Shown: positions 1 through 9,887, counted from the first letter of the stretch. The stretch is DNA of 64,000 nt from Pseudomonas gingeri (GCF_013385425.1 NZ_JACAQA010000019.1:62001-126000); one strand, 5' to 3'. Notes: generated by a model not told the origin, from the letters alone. Numbers and translations are program-made.

Positions 1-710
1 AACACTTCACTCAAACCCAACGTCGCCGCGACATCGGGAAGTGCCTGCAGCGCCAGGTTCATCGCTGCCCGAATGCGTTCGATCTCCTCGACGCTCGACC
101 CGGCATGGGTGATGTAAGGCAGGCACGGACTCAAGGCGCTACGCGCCACCACTCTCAATCCGGCCACCTCATGGGCTGCAAAACGTGCCAGGTAGGCGAA
201 GGTCACACTGTCCACCGCCGCCAGGTCGGCCAGGCCCTCGCGCAACCAGCGCAGGCTTTCGCGGTGAGCGCCACTCTGCCCGACACTGGCGAAGAACCGA
301 CCGTCCTGATGCAGGGGTGCCAGGGCATGTCGCAGCAGGTTCATCCCGCTATTGGAGCCTTCGTCGTTGATCACGCCGCGGCTGTCGTAGAAGTCTTCCA
401 GGGTACGACGGCCCTCGCTTTCACGACTCAGCAACAGACTGCAATGGTCACCGCCCGAGGCGTATTCCAGCTCATAACGCGGACGCCCGATCACCTTGAC
501 CTGACCGCGCAACAGGCTCATCAGCGGATACCCGCAGGTCTGGGTGAACAGCAGTTGTGGGGATAGCCAGAGCTGCATCAAGTCCAGATCCTGGGCAGAG
601 CCCCGGCGCACACCGAGCTTTTCCACAATCCGCTCGATCCAGCGCTCGTTGGCCTCCCGCACTTCCTGCGGCGCCACATACATCAACAGTTCTGCATAAC
701 GGTGAGTCAT
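1..710 (-). CDS. PhnD-like phosphate/phosphonate substrate-binding protein, 3' end outside window
   Basis: Reading leftward from the ATG at 710, the frame stays open to the window edge (about 236 residues seen). The protein starts MTHRYAELLMYVAPQEVREANERW and contains an internal stretch (GQSGAHRESLRWLREGLADLAAVDS) typical of the PhnD-like family of periplasmic oxyanion-binding proteins. I see no N-terminal signal peptide, so this copy may be cytoplasmic or have another role. It lies 9 nt downstream of the desaturase gene on the same strand, so the two are probably co-transcribed. Substrate is unknown. The C-terminal end is missing because the window begins inside the gene. Confidence 0.75.
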   Translation of the reverse strand, partial: MTHRYAELLMYVAPQEVREANERWIERIVEKLGVRRGSAQDLDLMQLWLSPQLLFTQTCGYPLMSLLRGQVKVIGRPRYELEYASGGDHCSLLLSRESEGRRTLEDFYDSRGVINDEGSNSGMNLLRHALAPLHQDGRFFASVGQSGAHRESLRWLREGLADLAAVDSVTFAYLARFAAHEVAGLRVVARSALSPCLPYITHAGSSVEEIERIRAAMNLALQALPDVAATLGLSEV

Positions 711-719
711 GAATCGTCC

Positions 720-1661
720 TCAGGCAAACGGATGCCGTGGGCTATCGACGACTTGCAGCGCATGCCGTCGCGCCAGCTCGCCATAGCCTTTTACCAGGTA
801 GCCACCACTGCGCGCCAACCAGGCGTCGCGTCGCGCGTAGTAGACCCGCGGCAGGAAATACCAGGGCAGTTTCGGCAGGTCGTGGTGCACCAGATGCAGG
901 TTCAGATTGAGGAACAACCAACGCCAGGGCCAGCCCGCTTCGTTGAGCACCGTGCGTTGCTCCGGCAAGGTACTCGGGCGGTGTTCATAGAAAGACCGCA
1001 GCGCCCCCACCGACAGCGCCGGGACGCTGATCAGCAGCAAGTAATGCCAGACCGGGATCAGGCTGTAATGGGCGATAAACGCCAGCATCAACAAGGTCAG
1101 CGTGCCGTGGGTCAGCCACATCAGCCAGGCCTGGCGCTCGCCACGGCGCAGGCGCTGGCCTTCCTCCTTGACCAGGCCGAACAAGGCCAGTGGCGCTCCC
1201 AGCAGCAGGCGTCCCGGGACCGTCTTGTTCAAATAGTGCACGCTGCGTTGCAGAGCCGAGCGGCGCTGCCAATCCTGCTGACGGAAATAGCGGCTTTCCG
1301 GGTCGACACCGGGCAAGGTCAGGTCCTCGTCGCGGTGATGCAACAGGTGGCTGTCACGATAGAGGGTGTAGGGATACCAGACGGCGAACGGCGCATAACC
1401 CATCAGCTTGTTCAGCCAGACGAAACGGGTCGGATGACCGTGCAGCAATTCGTGCTGCACCGACATCCACAGCGTGACGATGGGAATCAGCAAGAGCGTG
1501 CTCGGCCACAGGCCGAGCCAGGGACTGGCCAGCAGCACGGCGAACCAGCTTGAATAGACACCGATCAGCAATAGCCAGGTCGGCCATTCGGTACGGCCGG
1601 TGAAGGTCTGTTTCAGGTGCAGGATTTCTTCGCGTTGGGCAACATCAAGATAATTGGGCAT
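720..1661 (-). CDS. Membrane fatty acid desaturase family protein
   Basis: A 313-residue integral membrane protein with the three histidine boxes of the di-iron desaturase/hydroxylase superfamily: HELLHGH near residue 70, HLLHHRDED near residue 105 and HLVHHDLP near residue 256. Hydrophobic pairs lie between them (around residues 28-65 and 182-218). Such enzymes use oxygen to introduce a double bond or hydroxyl into acyl chains or related lipids at the inner membrane. The exact substrate cannot be read from sequence. It is the first gene of a probable two-gene unit with the PhnD-like gene. Confidence 0.85.
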   Translation of the reverse strand: MPNYLDVAQREEILHLKQTFTGRTEWPTWLLLIGVYSSWFAVLLASPWLGLWPSTLLLIPIVTLWMSVQHELLHGHPTRFVWLNKLMGYAPFAVWYPYTLYRDSHLLHHRDEDLTLPGVDPESRYFRQQDWQRRSALQRSVHYLNKTVPGRLLLGAPLALFGLVKEEGQRLRRGERQAWLMWLTHGTLTLLMLAFIAHYSLIPVWHYLLLISVPALSVGALRSFYEHRPSTLPEQRTVLNEAGWPWRWLFLNLNLHLVHHDLPKLPWYFLPRVYYARRDAWLARSGGYLVKGYGELARRHALQVVDSPRHPFA

Positions 1662-1769
1662 CGGTCGGCTTCACACAGGTTCAGCCGATGGATAAACCCC
1701 GGCTTTATCCCCTGATGTGGATTACCGGCGGAAAATCTTGCAGATCGATTGGTTATATCCTTAGATCCC

Positions 1770-1880
1770 TCAATGGCCGAGCACATCGACCTTCTTGACC
1801 TTCTTCGCCGCACGCTTTTCGTCGGCGCTCTTGGCGGGTTTCTTCTTGGTGGCTTTTTTTGAATCCATGCCCTTGCTCAT
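1770..1880 (-). CDS. 36-residue lysine-rich basic protein
   Basis: A short ORF with ATG at 1880 and TGA at 1770-1772 encodes 36 residues of which about 13 are lysine, beginning MSKGMDSKKATKKKP and ending KKVDVLGH. It resembles the small, highly basic hypothetical proteins often annotated in Pseudomonas, which could bind nucleic acid or the ribosome; that role is inference. It stands alone between the desaturase and the acetyltransferase genes. Low-complexity Lys/Ala composition makes chance coding possible, but frame, start and stop are clean. Confidence 0.55.
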   Translation of the reverse strand: MSKGMDSKKATKKKPAKSADEKRAAKKVKKVDVLGH

Positions 1881-1983
1881 GATGCGTACTCCAGATGGAT
1901 GTAGACTCAGGTATACACCCATCCGAGCACTTCGGCTCTTTTATAATCCCGCGCCAGCCCCCCCTCCAGCGATAATAAATGCC

Positions 1984-2421
1984 ATGCCCAATCCCGACTA
2001 CGCCCCACTGCCGGAAGCGCTACGGCCACTGCTGAACAAGTTCTACCGCGCGCACAACTCGTCGATGCGTTCGGCCAGCGACGGACAGCCGTGGGTGGCG
2101 CGGCAAGGGGAGATCATCGGCGGGTTGTCGCTGACCCCGATTGCCCAGGGACATTGGCTTACCGGGCTGTTTGTCGCCCCATCACGACGCGGCCAGGGCA
2201 TCGCCGCGCAATTGGTGCAACAGGCGCTCGGCAACTGCTGCGGCCCGGTCTGGCTGTTCTGCCATCCCGAACTGCGCGGGTTCTATGAACGCCTGGGTTT
2301 CCGCGGCGACCCGACCCTGCCCCAGCCGCTGGCGGAGCGTCTGGCGCGCTACTCACGCAGCAAGCCGATGATTGCCCTGGGTATAGAACCGTTGGTGAGG
2401 TCGACTGCGCAAAATGTGTGA
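1984..2421 (+). CDS. GNAT-family N-acetyltransferase
   Basis: A 145-residue protein starting at ATG 1984 (MPNPDYAPLPEALRP). The GNAT acetyl-CoA binding motif A is clear at about residues 60-80 (LFVAPSRRGQGIAAQLVQQAL, with the R/Q-x-x-G-x-G/A signature), followed by a motif B region ending in FYERLGFR. The acceptor is unknown. The frame is open upstream to 1795, but that part overlaps the promoter-like gap and lacks a plausible start with ribosome site, so the internal ATG is preferred. Confidence 0.8.
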   Translation: MPNPDYAPLPEALRPLLNKFYRAHNSSMRSASDGQPWVARQGEIIGGLSLTPIAQGHWLTGLFVAPSRRGQGIAAQLVQQALGNCCGPVWLFCHPELRGFYERLGFRGDPTLPQPLAERLARYSRSKPMIALGIEPLVRSTAQNV

Positions 2422-2480
2422 TCGGCGGTGCATTTGCCCGTGCTAGCCTCCAACCCACACTCGTTTTTACCAGGATGATC

Positions 2481-3317
<837 letters not shown>

Positions 3318-3339
3318 GGGAAACTGGAAACTTCGGCGG

Positions 3340-3879
3340 TCAATCGTCCGCCGTCGGGTCCAGGTCGGGGAACAGCACTTCGGTGAAACCGAATTTGCTG
3401 AAGTCGCTGATCCGCGACGGGTATAGGCGGCCGATCAGGTGGTCGCATTCGTGTTGCACCACACGGGCGTGGAAGCCCTCGGCGATCCGCACCAGCGGTT
3501 CGCCATTGGGCGTGAAGCCTTCGTAGCGGATACGCGAGTAGCGGTCCACCGCGCCGCGCAGGCCCGGTACCGAAAGGCAACCTTCAAAGCCTTCTTCCAG
3601 CTGCGGCCCCAGGGGCGTGATCAGCGGGTTGATCAGGATGGTCTGCGGCACCGCCTCGGCGTCCGGATAACGTTCGCTATGCTCGAAACCGAAGATCACC
3701 AGTTGCAGGTCGACGCCGATCTGCGGCGCGGCCAGGCCGACGCCACCGACGTGCTCCATGGTCTGGAACATATCGTCGATCAGCTCCCACAGCTCCTTGC
3801 TGTTGAACAATTCCGGCGGCACCGGCGGAGCGATACGCAGCAGGCGCTCATCGCCCATTTTCAGGATTTCACGGATCAT
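3340..3879 (-). CDS. def: Peptide deformylase
   Basis: A 179-residue metalloenzyme that removes the N-terminal formyl group from nascent proteins. All three family motifs are present: GVGLAAPQIG near residue 46, EGCLSVPG near residue 97 and HECDHLIG near residue 143; Cys of the second and the two His of the third bind the metal and Glu/Asp region of the third is catalytic. It starts 2 nt after the YihY gene stop, so the two form an operon. Because it is not next to fmt, this is probably a secondary deformylase. Confidence 0.95.
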   Translation of the reverse strand: MIREILKMGDERLLRIAPPVPPELFNSKELWELIDDMFQTMEHVGGVGLAAPQIGVDLQLVIFGFEHSERYPDAEAVPQTILINPLITPLGPQLEEGFEGCLSVPGLRGAVDRYSRIRYEGFTPNGEPLVRIAEGFHARVVQHECDHLIGRLYPSRISDFSKFGFTEVLFPDLDPTADD

Positions 3880-3881
3880 GA

Positions 3882-4826
3882 TCAGGTTTCGTCAATAGTC
3901 GGCTTGAGGGAGTGGTCCCGCCCCAATCCGGAGATAGGCAGGGTGTCGTCATGCTCGTGGAAGTCCTTTTCGCCAGGATTCTTGCCTTCGGACGACATGT
4001 GTTCGATCACCGCATTCATTTCAGCCCCCAGCAACAGGACCGCCGCGGAAATATAGAAGTACAGCAGCAGGACGATGATCGCCCCGATACTGCCATACAT
4101 TGCGTTGTAGTCGGCGAAGGTTTTCACGTAATAGCCGAAGCCCAGGGACGCGACGATCCAGACCACCACCGCGAGCACCGAGCCCGGGGTGATAAAGCGG
4201 AATTTCTGCTTCACGTCCGGCATCACGTAGTACATCAGGGCCACGGCGAACATCAGCAGCAGCACCACCACCGGCCAGCGCAGCCAGGTCCAGAGCGTGA
4301 CCACGTACTCCTGCATGCCGATCTGCGCCGCCAGCCAGCTCATCACCTGCGGCCCGAGCACCATCAGCGCGGCGGCGGCCAGCAGCATCACGGCGATGCC
4401 GACGGTGTAGAAGATCGACAGCGGAAAACGCTTCCAGATCGGCCGTCCCTCGAGCACGTCGTAGGCGGCGTTCATCGCGCTCATCATCAGGCGCACGCCG
4501 GCCGAGGCGGTCCACAGGGCAATGACGATACCCACCGAGAGCAGGCCGCCCTTGGATTGCTGCAACTGGTCGATCACCGGGTTGACCTGGTCCAGGGCCT
4601 GGGGCGGCAACACCAGCTCCGACTGCAGGCGCAGCCAGGTGAAAAAGTCCGGCAGGTGCAGGAAACCGATCAGGGCGATCAGGAACAACAGGAAGGGAAA
4701 CAGCGAAAACAGCATCTGGTAGGCCAGTGCCGAGGCATAGGTCGACATTTCGTCGGCGACGAATTCTGTGACCGTGCGCATCATCACGCGATGCAGGGGC
4801 AGGTCGCGCAACTCAGGGAAAATCAT
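3882..4826 (-). CDS. YihY/BrkB-family inner-membrane protein
   Basis: A 314-residue membrane protein with about six hydrophobic segments (around residues 35-60, 95-115, 140-165, 180-205, 215-240, 250-280) and the family pattern SALAYQMLFSLFPFLLF near the N-terminus. The family was once called ribonuclease BN by mistake; its function is unsettled, with transport suggested. ATG 4826 is chosen because AAAGGAGA lies just upstream; the frame extends further but without a better start. It is directly followed by def. Confidence 0.88.
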   Translation of the reverse strand: MIFPELRDLPLHRVMMRTVTEFVADEMSTYASALAYQMLFSLFPFLLFLIALIGFLHLPDFFTWLRLQSELVLPPQALDQVNPVIDQLQQSKGGLLSVGIVIALWTASAGVRLMMSAMNAAYDVLEGRPIWKRFPLSIFYTVGIAVMLLAAAALMVLGPQVMSWLAAQIGMQEYVVTLWTWLRWPVVVLLLMFAVALMYYVMPDVKQKFRFITPGSVLAVVVWIVASLGFGYYVKTFADYNAMYGSIGAIIVLLLYFYISAAVLLLGAEMNAVIEHMSSEGKNPGEKDFHEHDDTLPISGLGRDHSLKPTIDET

Positions 4827-4966
4827 AGCGTCTCCTTTCGCCGCAAATAAAGGTAGCGAGTCAAGGCGACTCAAAGGGGTTCCACTACAGCTCTTTCTAA
4901 CCCAAAGCAACGCGGTTGGCGACCCTCAAAACATTTCTCGATCTTAACCAGTGTAGCCGCCACGCG

Positions 4967-4990
4967 AAAACGGCCATCCTGGGATGGCCG
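4967..4990 (-). terminator. Rho-independent terminator after csbD-like gene
   Basis: A perfect 9-bp inverted repeat (CGGCCATCC at 4971-4979 and GGATGGCCG at 4982-4990) followed, on the minus strand, by TTTT. It lies 22 nt beyond the stop of the CsbD-like gene. Confidence 0.6.
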
Positions 4991-5012
4991 CATGGTCCGT
5001 GCCCGCGAAGGG

Positions 5013-5204
5013 TCAGGCCCGGTCGACGCCTTTCTTGATGGCGTCCTTGGCTTTTCCTACAGCTTTCTGGACATCGCCCTTGAGTTCCTGGGCCTTGCCT
5101 TCGGCGCGCATCTGGTTGTTGCCGGTGGCCTTGCCGACGGCTTGCTTGACGTTACCCACCGCTTCGTTCGCCGTGCCTTTGATTTTATCGCTGGTGCTGC
5201 TCAT
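5013..5204 (-). CDS. CsbD-family stress-response protein
   Basis: A 63-residue hydrophilic protein (MSSTSDKIKGTANEAVGNVKQAV...) made of repeated KGxANEAxGxxK/ KAxGxxQ motifs typical of the CsbD family, which is induced in stationary phase or stress in many bacteria; molecular role unknown. The start at 5204 has TTGGAGAAA upstream. The frame extends to 5246, but the shorter form matches the usual family length. Confidence 0.85.
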   Translation of the reverse strand: MSSTSDKIKGTANEAVGNVKQAVGKATGNNQMRAEGKAQELKGDVQKAVGKAKDAIKKGVDRA

Positions 5205-5414
5205 GATATTTCTCCAATAAGAAATGCGGGTGTCATGTCTCGACATAAGGTTGACCCGGGGCCTGCGCGCGGAGTTTCATTTATTTTCAGTCGGTGTTTG
5301 CCCACGGCTTTTCATCGAAGAATTCAGGTTTGGCTTTATGTTTGCCCGCCAACCCCTGAGAATGCGCGCCAGATTCAGGCTCTGGCGCTGAAGATCGATA
5401 ACGGTAGGAAAGTC

Positions 5415-5795
5415 ATGAAACTCGATAAAAAGCAGGCCATCGCCCGCCGCAACCAGGAACTGGGCGGCGCGGTGCTGGGCGTCAACAACTGTCACTTCAC
5501 CGAACTGAACCGCAACAAGAACATCTGGTGGTTCGATATCCCGGTGGCTCGCCTGGCGATCGGCCAGTACGAATGGGTACACCTGTTGTTGCACACCCCG
5601 AGCAACGACCAGTTGCTGCACCTGAAGGTGACGACCGCGTTCCTGCGCGAGAAGATGGAAGGCCTGGTGGTGCGCAACGCCGGCAAGCGCCGCCCAACCT
5701 TGAGCCTGGAGCTGAGCGCCGACAAGGACTCGTTCCTCAAGGACGTGCGCCCGGCTGGTACCGGTGTGGATTTCTCGCCATTCCAGCAGTCTTGA
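5415..5795 (+). CDS. Conserved Pseudomonas protein of unknown function
   Basis: A 126-residue soluble protein beginning MKLDKKQAIARRNQELGGAV and containing WWFDIPVARLAIGQYEWVHLLLH. I do not recognise a named domain. Start at ATG 5415 is supported by TAGGAA about 6 nt upstream. Codon use is normal for the neighbourhood and a strong terminator follows, so the gene looks real and monocistronic. No catalytic motif, signal peptide or membrane segment is seen. Confidence 0.7.
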   Translation: MKLDKKQAIARRNQELGGAVLGVNNCHFTELNRNKNIWWFDIPVARLAIGQYEWVHLLLHTPSNDQLLHLKVTTAFLREKMEGLVVRNAGKRRPTLSLELSADKDSFLKDVRPAGTGVDFSPFQQS

Positions 5796-5813
5796 ATAGC
5801 GAATGCCATAAAT

Positions 5814-5842
5814 GACAAAGCCCCGCATGGCGGGGCTTTGTC
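5814..5842. terminator. Bidirectional terminator
   Basis: The inverted repeat GACAAAGCCCCGC ATG GCGGGGCTTTGTC sits between two convergent genes (the 126-residue unknown and fadD1). It can terminate both. Confidence 0.75.
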
Positions 5843-5853
5843 GTTTCAGCGGG

Positions 5854-7551
5854 TCAGGCGATTTTCTTCAGACCCAGCTTCTTGAGTTCGCTATCGCGCA
5901 GCTCGCGACGCAGGATCTTGCCGACGTTGGTGGTCGGCAGCGCATCGCGGAACTCGACGAACTTGGGCACCTTGTAGCCGGTGACATTGGCACGCATATG
6001 CTCCATCACCTGGTCCTTGGTCAGGGTCACCCCCGGCTTGGCGACGATGAAGATCTTGATGACTTCCCCGGATTTCTCATCCGGCACGCCGATGGCCGCG
6101 CATTGCAACACACCCGGCAAGGTCGCCAGCACGTCTTCCAATTCGTTCGGATAGACGTTGAAGCCCGACACCAGGATCATGTCCTTCTTGCGATCGACAA
6201 TCCGCATGTAGCCGTCCGGCTGGATGATCGCGATATCGCCGGTCTTCAACCAGCCTTCGCTGTCGAGGATCTCATCGGTGGCGTCCTGGCGCTGCCAGTA
6301 GCCCTTCATCACTTGCGGGCCCTTGATGCACAGCTCGCCGATTTCGCCCAGGGCCTGTTCTTCCCCGGCATCGTTGACCACCTTGCACAGGGTCGAAGGC
6401 ACCGGAATGCCGATGGTGCCGATCTGGATGCTCTGGCTCGGGTTCACCGTTGCCACCGGACTGGTTTCGGTCATGCCGTAACCCTCGCAGATGGCGCAGC
6501 CGGTCACGGCTTTCCAGCGCTCGGCCGCGGCCAGTTGCAGGGCCATGCCGCCGGACAGGGTGACCTTGAGCGCGGAGAAATCCAGCTTGCGGAATCCCTC
6601 GTTGTTGCACAGTGCGACGAACAGGGTGTTCAGGCCGACAAAGCCGCTGAACTTCCACTTCGACAGTTCCTTGACCATCGCCGACAGGTCGCGCGGGTTG
6701 CTGATCAGGATGTTGTGATTGCCGATCAGCATCATCGCCATGCAATGAAAGGTAAAGGCATAGATGTGGTACAGCGGCAGCGGGGTGATGACGATCTCAC
6801 AGCCTTCGTTAAGGTCCGAGCCCATCAGCGCCTTGCACTGCAGCATGTTCGCCACCAGGTTGCGGTGGGTCAGCATCGCGCCCTTGGCCACGCCGGTGGT
6901 GCCACCGGTGTATTGCAACACGGCGACATCGCTGCTGGCCGGGTTGGCTTCATTGACCGGCTGGCCACGGCCCTTGCTCAGCACATCGTTGAACTTGACG
7001 GCCTTGGGCAGGTGATAAGCCGGAACCATCTTCTTCACGTACTTGATGACACTGTTGATCAGCAGGCGCTTGAGCGGCGGCAACAGGTCGGCGACTTCGG
7101 TGACGATAACGTGCTTGACGCCGGTCTTGGGCACCACGGTTTCGGCCAGGTGCGCCATGTTCGCCAGGCACACCAGGGCCTTGGCGCCGGAGTCGTTGAA
7201 CTGGTGTTCCATTTCCCGCGCGGTGTACAGCGGGTTGGTGTTGACCACGATCAGCCCGGCGCGAATGGCACCGAAGACCGCGACCGGATATTGCAGCACG
7301 TTGGGCAACTGCACGGCGATACGATCGCCCGGTTGCAGGTCGGTGTGTTGTTGCAAGTAAGCGGCAAAAGCACCCGACAGTTCGTACAACTCACCATAGG
7401 TGAGTGTCTTGCCGAGGTTGCTGAAGGCCGGCTTGCTGGCGAATCGTTGGCAAGACTGTTTCAATACCGTCTGAACATTCGGGTACTCGTCGGGATTGAT
7501 ATCGGCAGCAATCCCAGCCGGGTACTTATCCTTCCAAAAGTCTTCGATCAT
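5854..7551 (-). CDS. fadD1: Long-chain fatty acid-CoA ligase FadD1
   Basis: A 565-residue AMP-forming acyl-CoA synthetase that activates fatty acids with ATP and CoA for beta-oxidation at the inner membrane. The P-loop-like signature YTGGTTGVAKGAMLTH is near residue 212, GYGMTETSP near 360, TGDIA near 430 and the fatty-acyl signature region around DRKKDMILVSGFNVYPNE. It closely matches, from memory, P. aeruginosa FadD1 along its length. It is the downstream member of a tandem pair of paralogues on the same strand, separated by 405 bp with a REP doublet, so it probably has its own promoter. Confidence 0.93.
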   Translation of the reverse strand: MIEDFWKDKYPAGIAADINPDEYPNVQTVLKQSCQRFASKPAFSNLGKTLTYGELYELSGAFAAYLQQHTDLQPGDRIAVQLPNVLQYPVAVFGAIRAGLIVVNTNPLYTAREMEHQFNDSGAKALVCLANMAHLAETVVPKTGVKHVIVTEVADLLPPLKRLLINSVIKYVKKMVPAYHLPKAVKFNDVLSKGRGQPVNEANPASSDVAVLQYTGGTTGVAKGAMLTHRNLVANMLQCKALMGSDLNEGCEIVITPLPLYHIYAFTFHCMAMMLIGNHNILISNPRDLSAMVKELSKWKFSGFVGLNTLFVALCNNEGFRKLDFSALKVTLSGGMALQLAAAERWKAVTGCAICEGYGMTETSPVATVNPSQSIQIGTIGIPVPSTLCKVVNDAGEEQALGEIGELCIKGPQVMKGYWQRQDATDEILDSEGWLKTGDIAIIQPDGYMRIVDRKKDMILVSGFNVYPNELEDVLATLPGVLQCAAIGVPDEKSGEVIKIFIVAKPGVTLTKDQVMEHMRANVTGYKVPKFVEFRDALPTTNVGKILRRELRDSELKKLGLKKIA

Positions 7552-7956
7552 GGAAGCCTACTCCTCAGCAACGCGAATTCAGCACCGCATTTGATGCGAT
7601 TATTATTTGTCTGTGTTTTTTATTGGGTGAATCCGGCTTTAACCTACGCCGAGAAGTCACAAAGCGCGCCGAGAGTAGCAGCTTTGCCGAGGGTCGCCTA
7701 GAGCCAAACGAGGCCCTTACGGTCATAAAAATGACTCAAGAAATACCAATGGTCATTTTTAGAGTAAAAATTCTATTTGTTGGAATCTCGCTCTGGATCG
7801 GGGATTTCAGGGCCAAAAAGCTTCGTCGGAACGCCGCCCGGACCAAGCCCTGCTCCTACAGTATTGTGTCGTACACAAAATCGGTGAACGACGACGAACT
7901 GTAGGAGCAGGGCTTGCCCGCGAAGAGGCCCTCAATAACGCCACATCTATCGCGGC
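7552..7956. other. Intergenic region between fadD1 and fadD2
   Basis: This 405-bp gap is AT-richer than the genes. It holds a REP doublet (7844-7925) and an inverted repeat with arms AAAAATGAC (7727-7735) and GTCATTTTT (7752-7760) that could be an operator or leader hairpin for fadD1. No convincing coding frame is present. Confidence 0.6.
7844..7925. repeat. REP doublet (REPIN-like)
   Basis: Two inverted copies of the palindromic unit CAAGCCCTGCTCCTACA / TGTAGGAGCAGGGCTTG flank a ~40-nt spacer, and the right copy continues into CCCGCGAAG. It belongs to the same subfamily as the elements at 29285, 51476 and 54877. Confidence 0.75.
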
Positions 7957-9645
7957 CTAGGCGATATCCCGCAACTCCCGCCGCAGGATCTTGCCCACCG
8001 CCGTCATCGGCAGCGAATCACGCAGCACGATGTGCTTGGGTACCTTGTAGCCGGTAAAGTTTTCCTTGCAGTAGGCCTTCAGTTCTTCGAGGCTGACCCC
8101 CGAATCCCGCGCCACCACGAACAACTTCACCGCCTCGCCGGAACGCTCGTCCGGCACCCCGATCACCGCGCAATTGGCGACTTTCGGGTGGGCCATCACC
8201 ACGTCTTCGATTTCATTGGGGTACACGTTGAAACCCGAGACGATGATCATGTCCTTCTTGCGGTCGACGATACGCACGAAGCCGTCCGGGTCGATCACCG
8301 CGATATCGCCGGTCTTGAACCAGCCCTCGGCATCCAGCACCTGTTCCGTGGCCTCGACCTGCTGCCAGTAGCCCTTCATGACCTGCGGTCCCTTGATACA
8401 CAACTCGCCACGCTCGCCCAACGGCTGCTCGACCCCGTTGTCGTCAATGACCTTCAAGGCCGTACCGGGCACCGGCAAACCCACCGTGCCCAGCTTGCCC
8501 TTGTCGCCATAGGGGTTGGTGCAGGCGATCGGCGACGTCTCGGTCAGCCCGTAGCCTTCGGTGATGCGGCAACCGGTGAGTTTGTGCCAGCGCTCGGCGG
8601 TTGCCTTGACCAGCGCGGTGCCGCCGGAGTTGGTGAGTTTCAGGCTGGAGAAATCCAGGGTCTTGAACTCCGGATGCTCCATCAACGCCACGAACAGGGT
8701 GTTGAGCCCCAGCAACGCGGAAAAGCGCCAGTTCTTCAACTCCTTGATAAAGGCGCCGATGTCCCGTGGATTGCTGATCAGCACGTTGTGGTTGCCGGTA
8801 ACCATCATGCACATGCAGTTCGCCGTGAAGGCATAGATGTGGTACAGCGGCAGCGGCGCGATCATCACCTCCTGGCCTTCCTTGAGCAGCGGCTGGCCAT
8901 CGGGGCCAGGCTGGGACAGGCAACCCCGGGCCTGCTGCATGTTCGCCACCAGGTTGCCGTGGGTCAGCATCGCGCCCTTGGCCAGGCCCGTGGTGCCGCC
9001 GGTGTATTGCAGCACCGCGATATCTTCCAGGCCGACGCTCAAGGGTCGGATGGCGTGGCCCCGGCCCAGGCGCAAGGCGCTCTTGAACGAGGCCGCCTGG
9101 GGCAGGTCATAGGCCGGGACCAGCTTCTTCACCTTGTCCACCACCAGGTTGGTCAGCCAACCCTTGGCGGCGGGCATCAGGTCGCCCATCTTCGCTTCGA
9201 TCAGGTACTCGATCTGGGTATCGGGCAGCACTTCCTGGACCCGCTGGCCGAACAGGTTCAGGTACACCAGCGCGCGGGCGCCGGAGTCCTTGAACTGATG
9301 GCGCATCTCGCGAACGGTGTACAGCGGATTGGTGTTGACCACCACCAGCCCGGCGCGCAACGCGCCGAACACGGCAATCGGGTAATGCAGGACGTTGGGC
9401 AACTGCACCGCGATGCGATCGCCCGGTTTCAGCTCGGTGTGGCTTTGCAGGTAACCGGCGAAGGCCGCGCTGTAGCGCTCGAGCTCGGCGTAGGTCAGGG
9501 TCACGCCCATGTTGCTGAAGGCCGGACGGTCGGCGAACTTCTTGCAGGAGCGCTCGAACACCTCGATCACCGACTTGTAGGCGCCCAGGTCGATGTCCAG
9601 GGGTACGCCGGTGGGGCGTTTGTCATTCCAGAAATCAGGTTGCAT
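7957..9645 (-). CDS. fadD2: Long-chain fatty acid-CoA ligase FadD2
   Basis: A 562-residue paralogue of FadD1 with the same AMP-binding signature (YTGGTTGLAKGAMLTH), GYGLTETSP, TGDIAVIDPDGF and the C-terminal VGKILRRELRD that carries the catalytic lysine of the family. Starts MQPDFWNDKRPTGVPLDIDL. It is first in the tandem pair and divergent from the hydrolase/phaJ1 pair, the arrangement known for fadD2 in Pseudomonas. Differences from FadD1 in the substrate region suggest different chain-length preference, which is inference. Confidence 0.92.
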   Translation of the reverse strand: MQPDFWNDKRPTGVPLDIDLGAYKSVIEVFERSCKKFADRPAFSNMGVTLTYAELERYSAAFAGYLQSHTELKPGDRIAVQLPNVLHYPIAVFGALRAGLVVVNTNPLYTVREMRHQFKDSGARALVYLNLFGQRVQEVLPDTQIEYLIEAKMGDLMPAAKGWLTNLVVDKVKKLVPAYDLPQAASFKSALRLGRGHAIRPLSVGLEDIAVLQYTGGTTGLAKGAMLTHGNLVANMQQARGCLSQPGPDGQPLLKEGQEVMIAPLPLYHIYAFTANCMCMMVTGNHNVLISNPRDIGAFIKELKNWRFSALLGLNTLFVALMEHPEFKTLDFSSLKLTNSGGTALVKATAERWHKLTGCRITEGYGLTETSPIACTNPYGDKGKLGTVGLPVPGTALKVIDDNGVEQPLGERGELCIKGPQVMKGYWQQVEATEQVLDAEGWFKTGDIAVIDPDGFVRIVDRKKDMIIVSGFNVYPNEIEDVVMAHPKVANCAVIGVPDERSGEAVKLFVVARDSGVSLEELKAYCKENFTGYKVPKHIVLRDSLPMTAVGKILRRELRDIA

Positions 9646-9887
9646 TGTTTTTGTCCTCTTACCTGAGCCTCTGCGGGGCCGCCTGCGCCCAAGGCGAAAA
9701 AAGCGGTGCTTAGCGGACGTTAGCAGTTAACAGGCATCAGGCAAATATGCCGGACACAGTCATTAACATCATGAATCTTGCTGCCAATGCGCAGGAGGGT
9801 CTGCTTCCTGTGCGAGGATGCGCTATACAATGGAGCGACAACACGCCCCGGCCGATGTCCGCCTCGTCCCCGCGCAAAGGAACCGCC

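Noticed and set aside
7623..7904. 93-residue plus-strand ORF between the fadD genes
   Set aside because: No ribosome site, no family resemblance, ends inside a REP doublet.
5812..9666. Very long plus-strand ORFs opposite fadD1 and fadD2 (629 and 544 residues)
   Set aside because: Antisense shadows of the fadD genes, rich in His/Gln/Arg as GC-rich antisense frames are; no family motifs.
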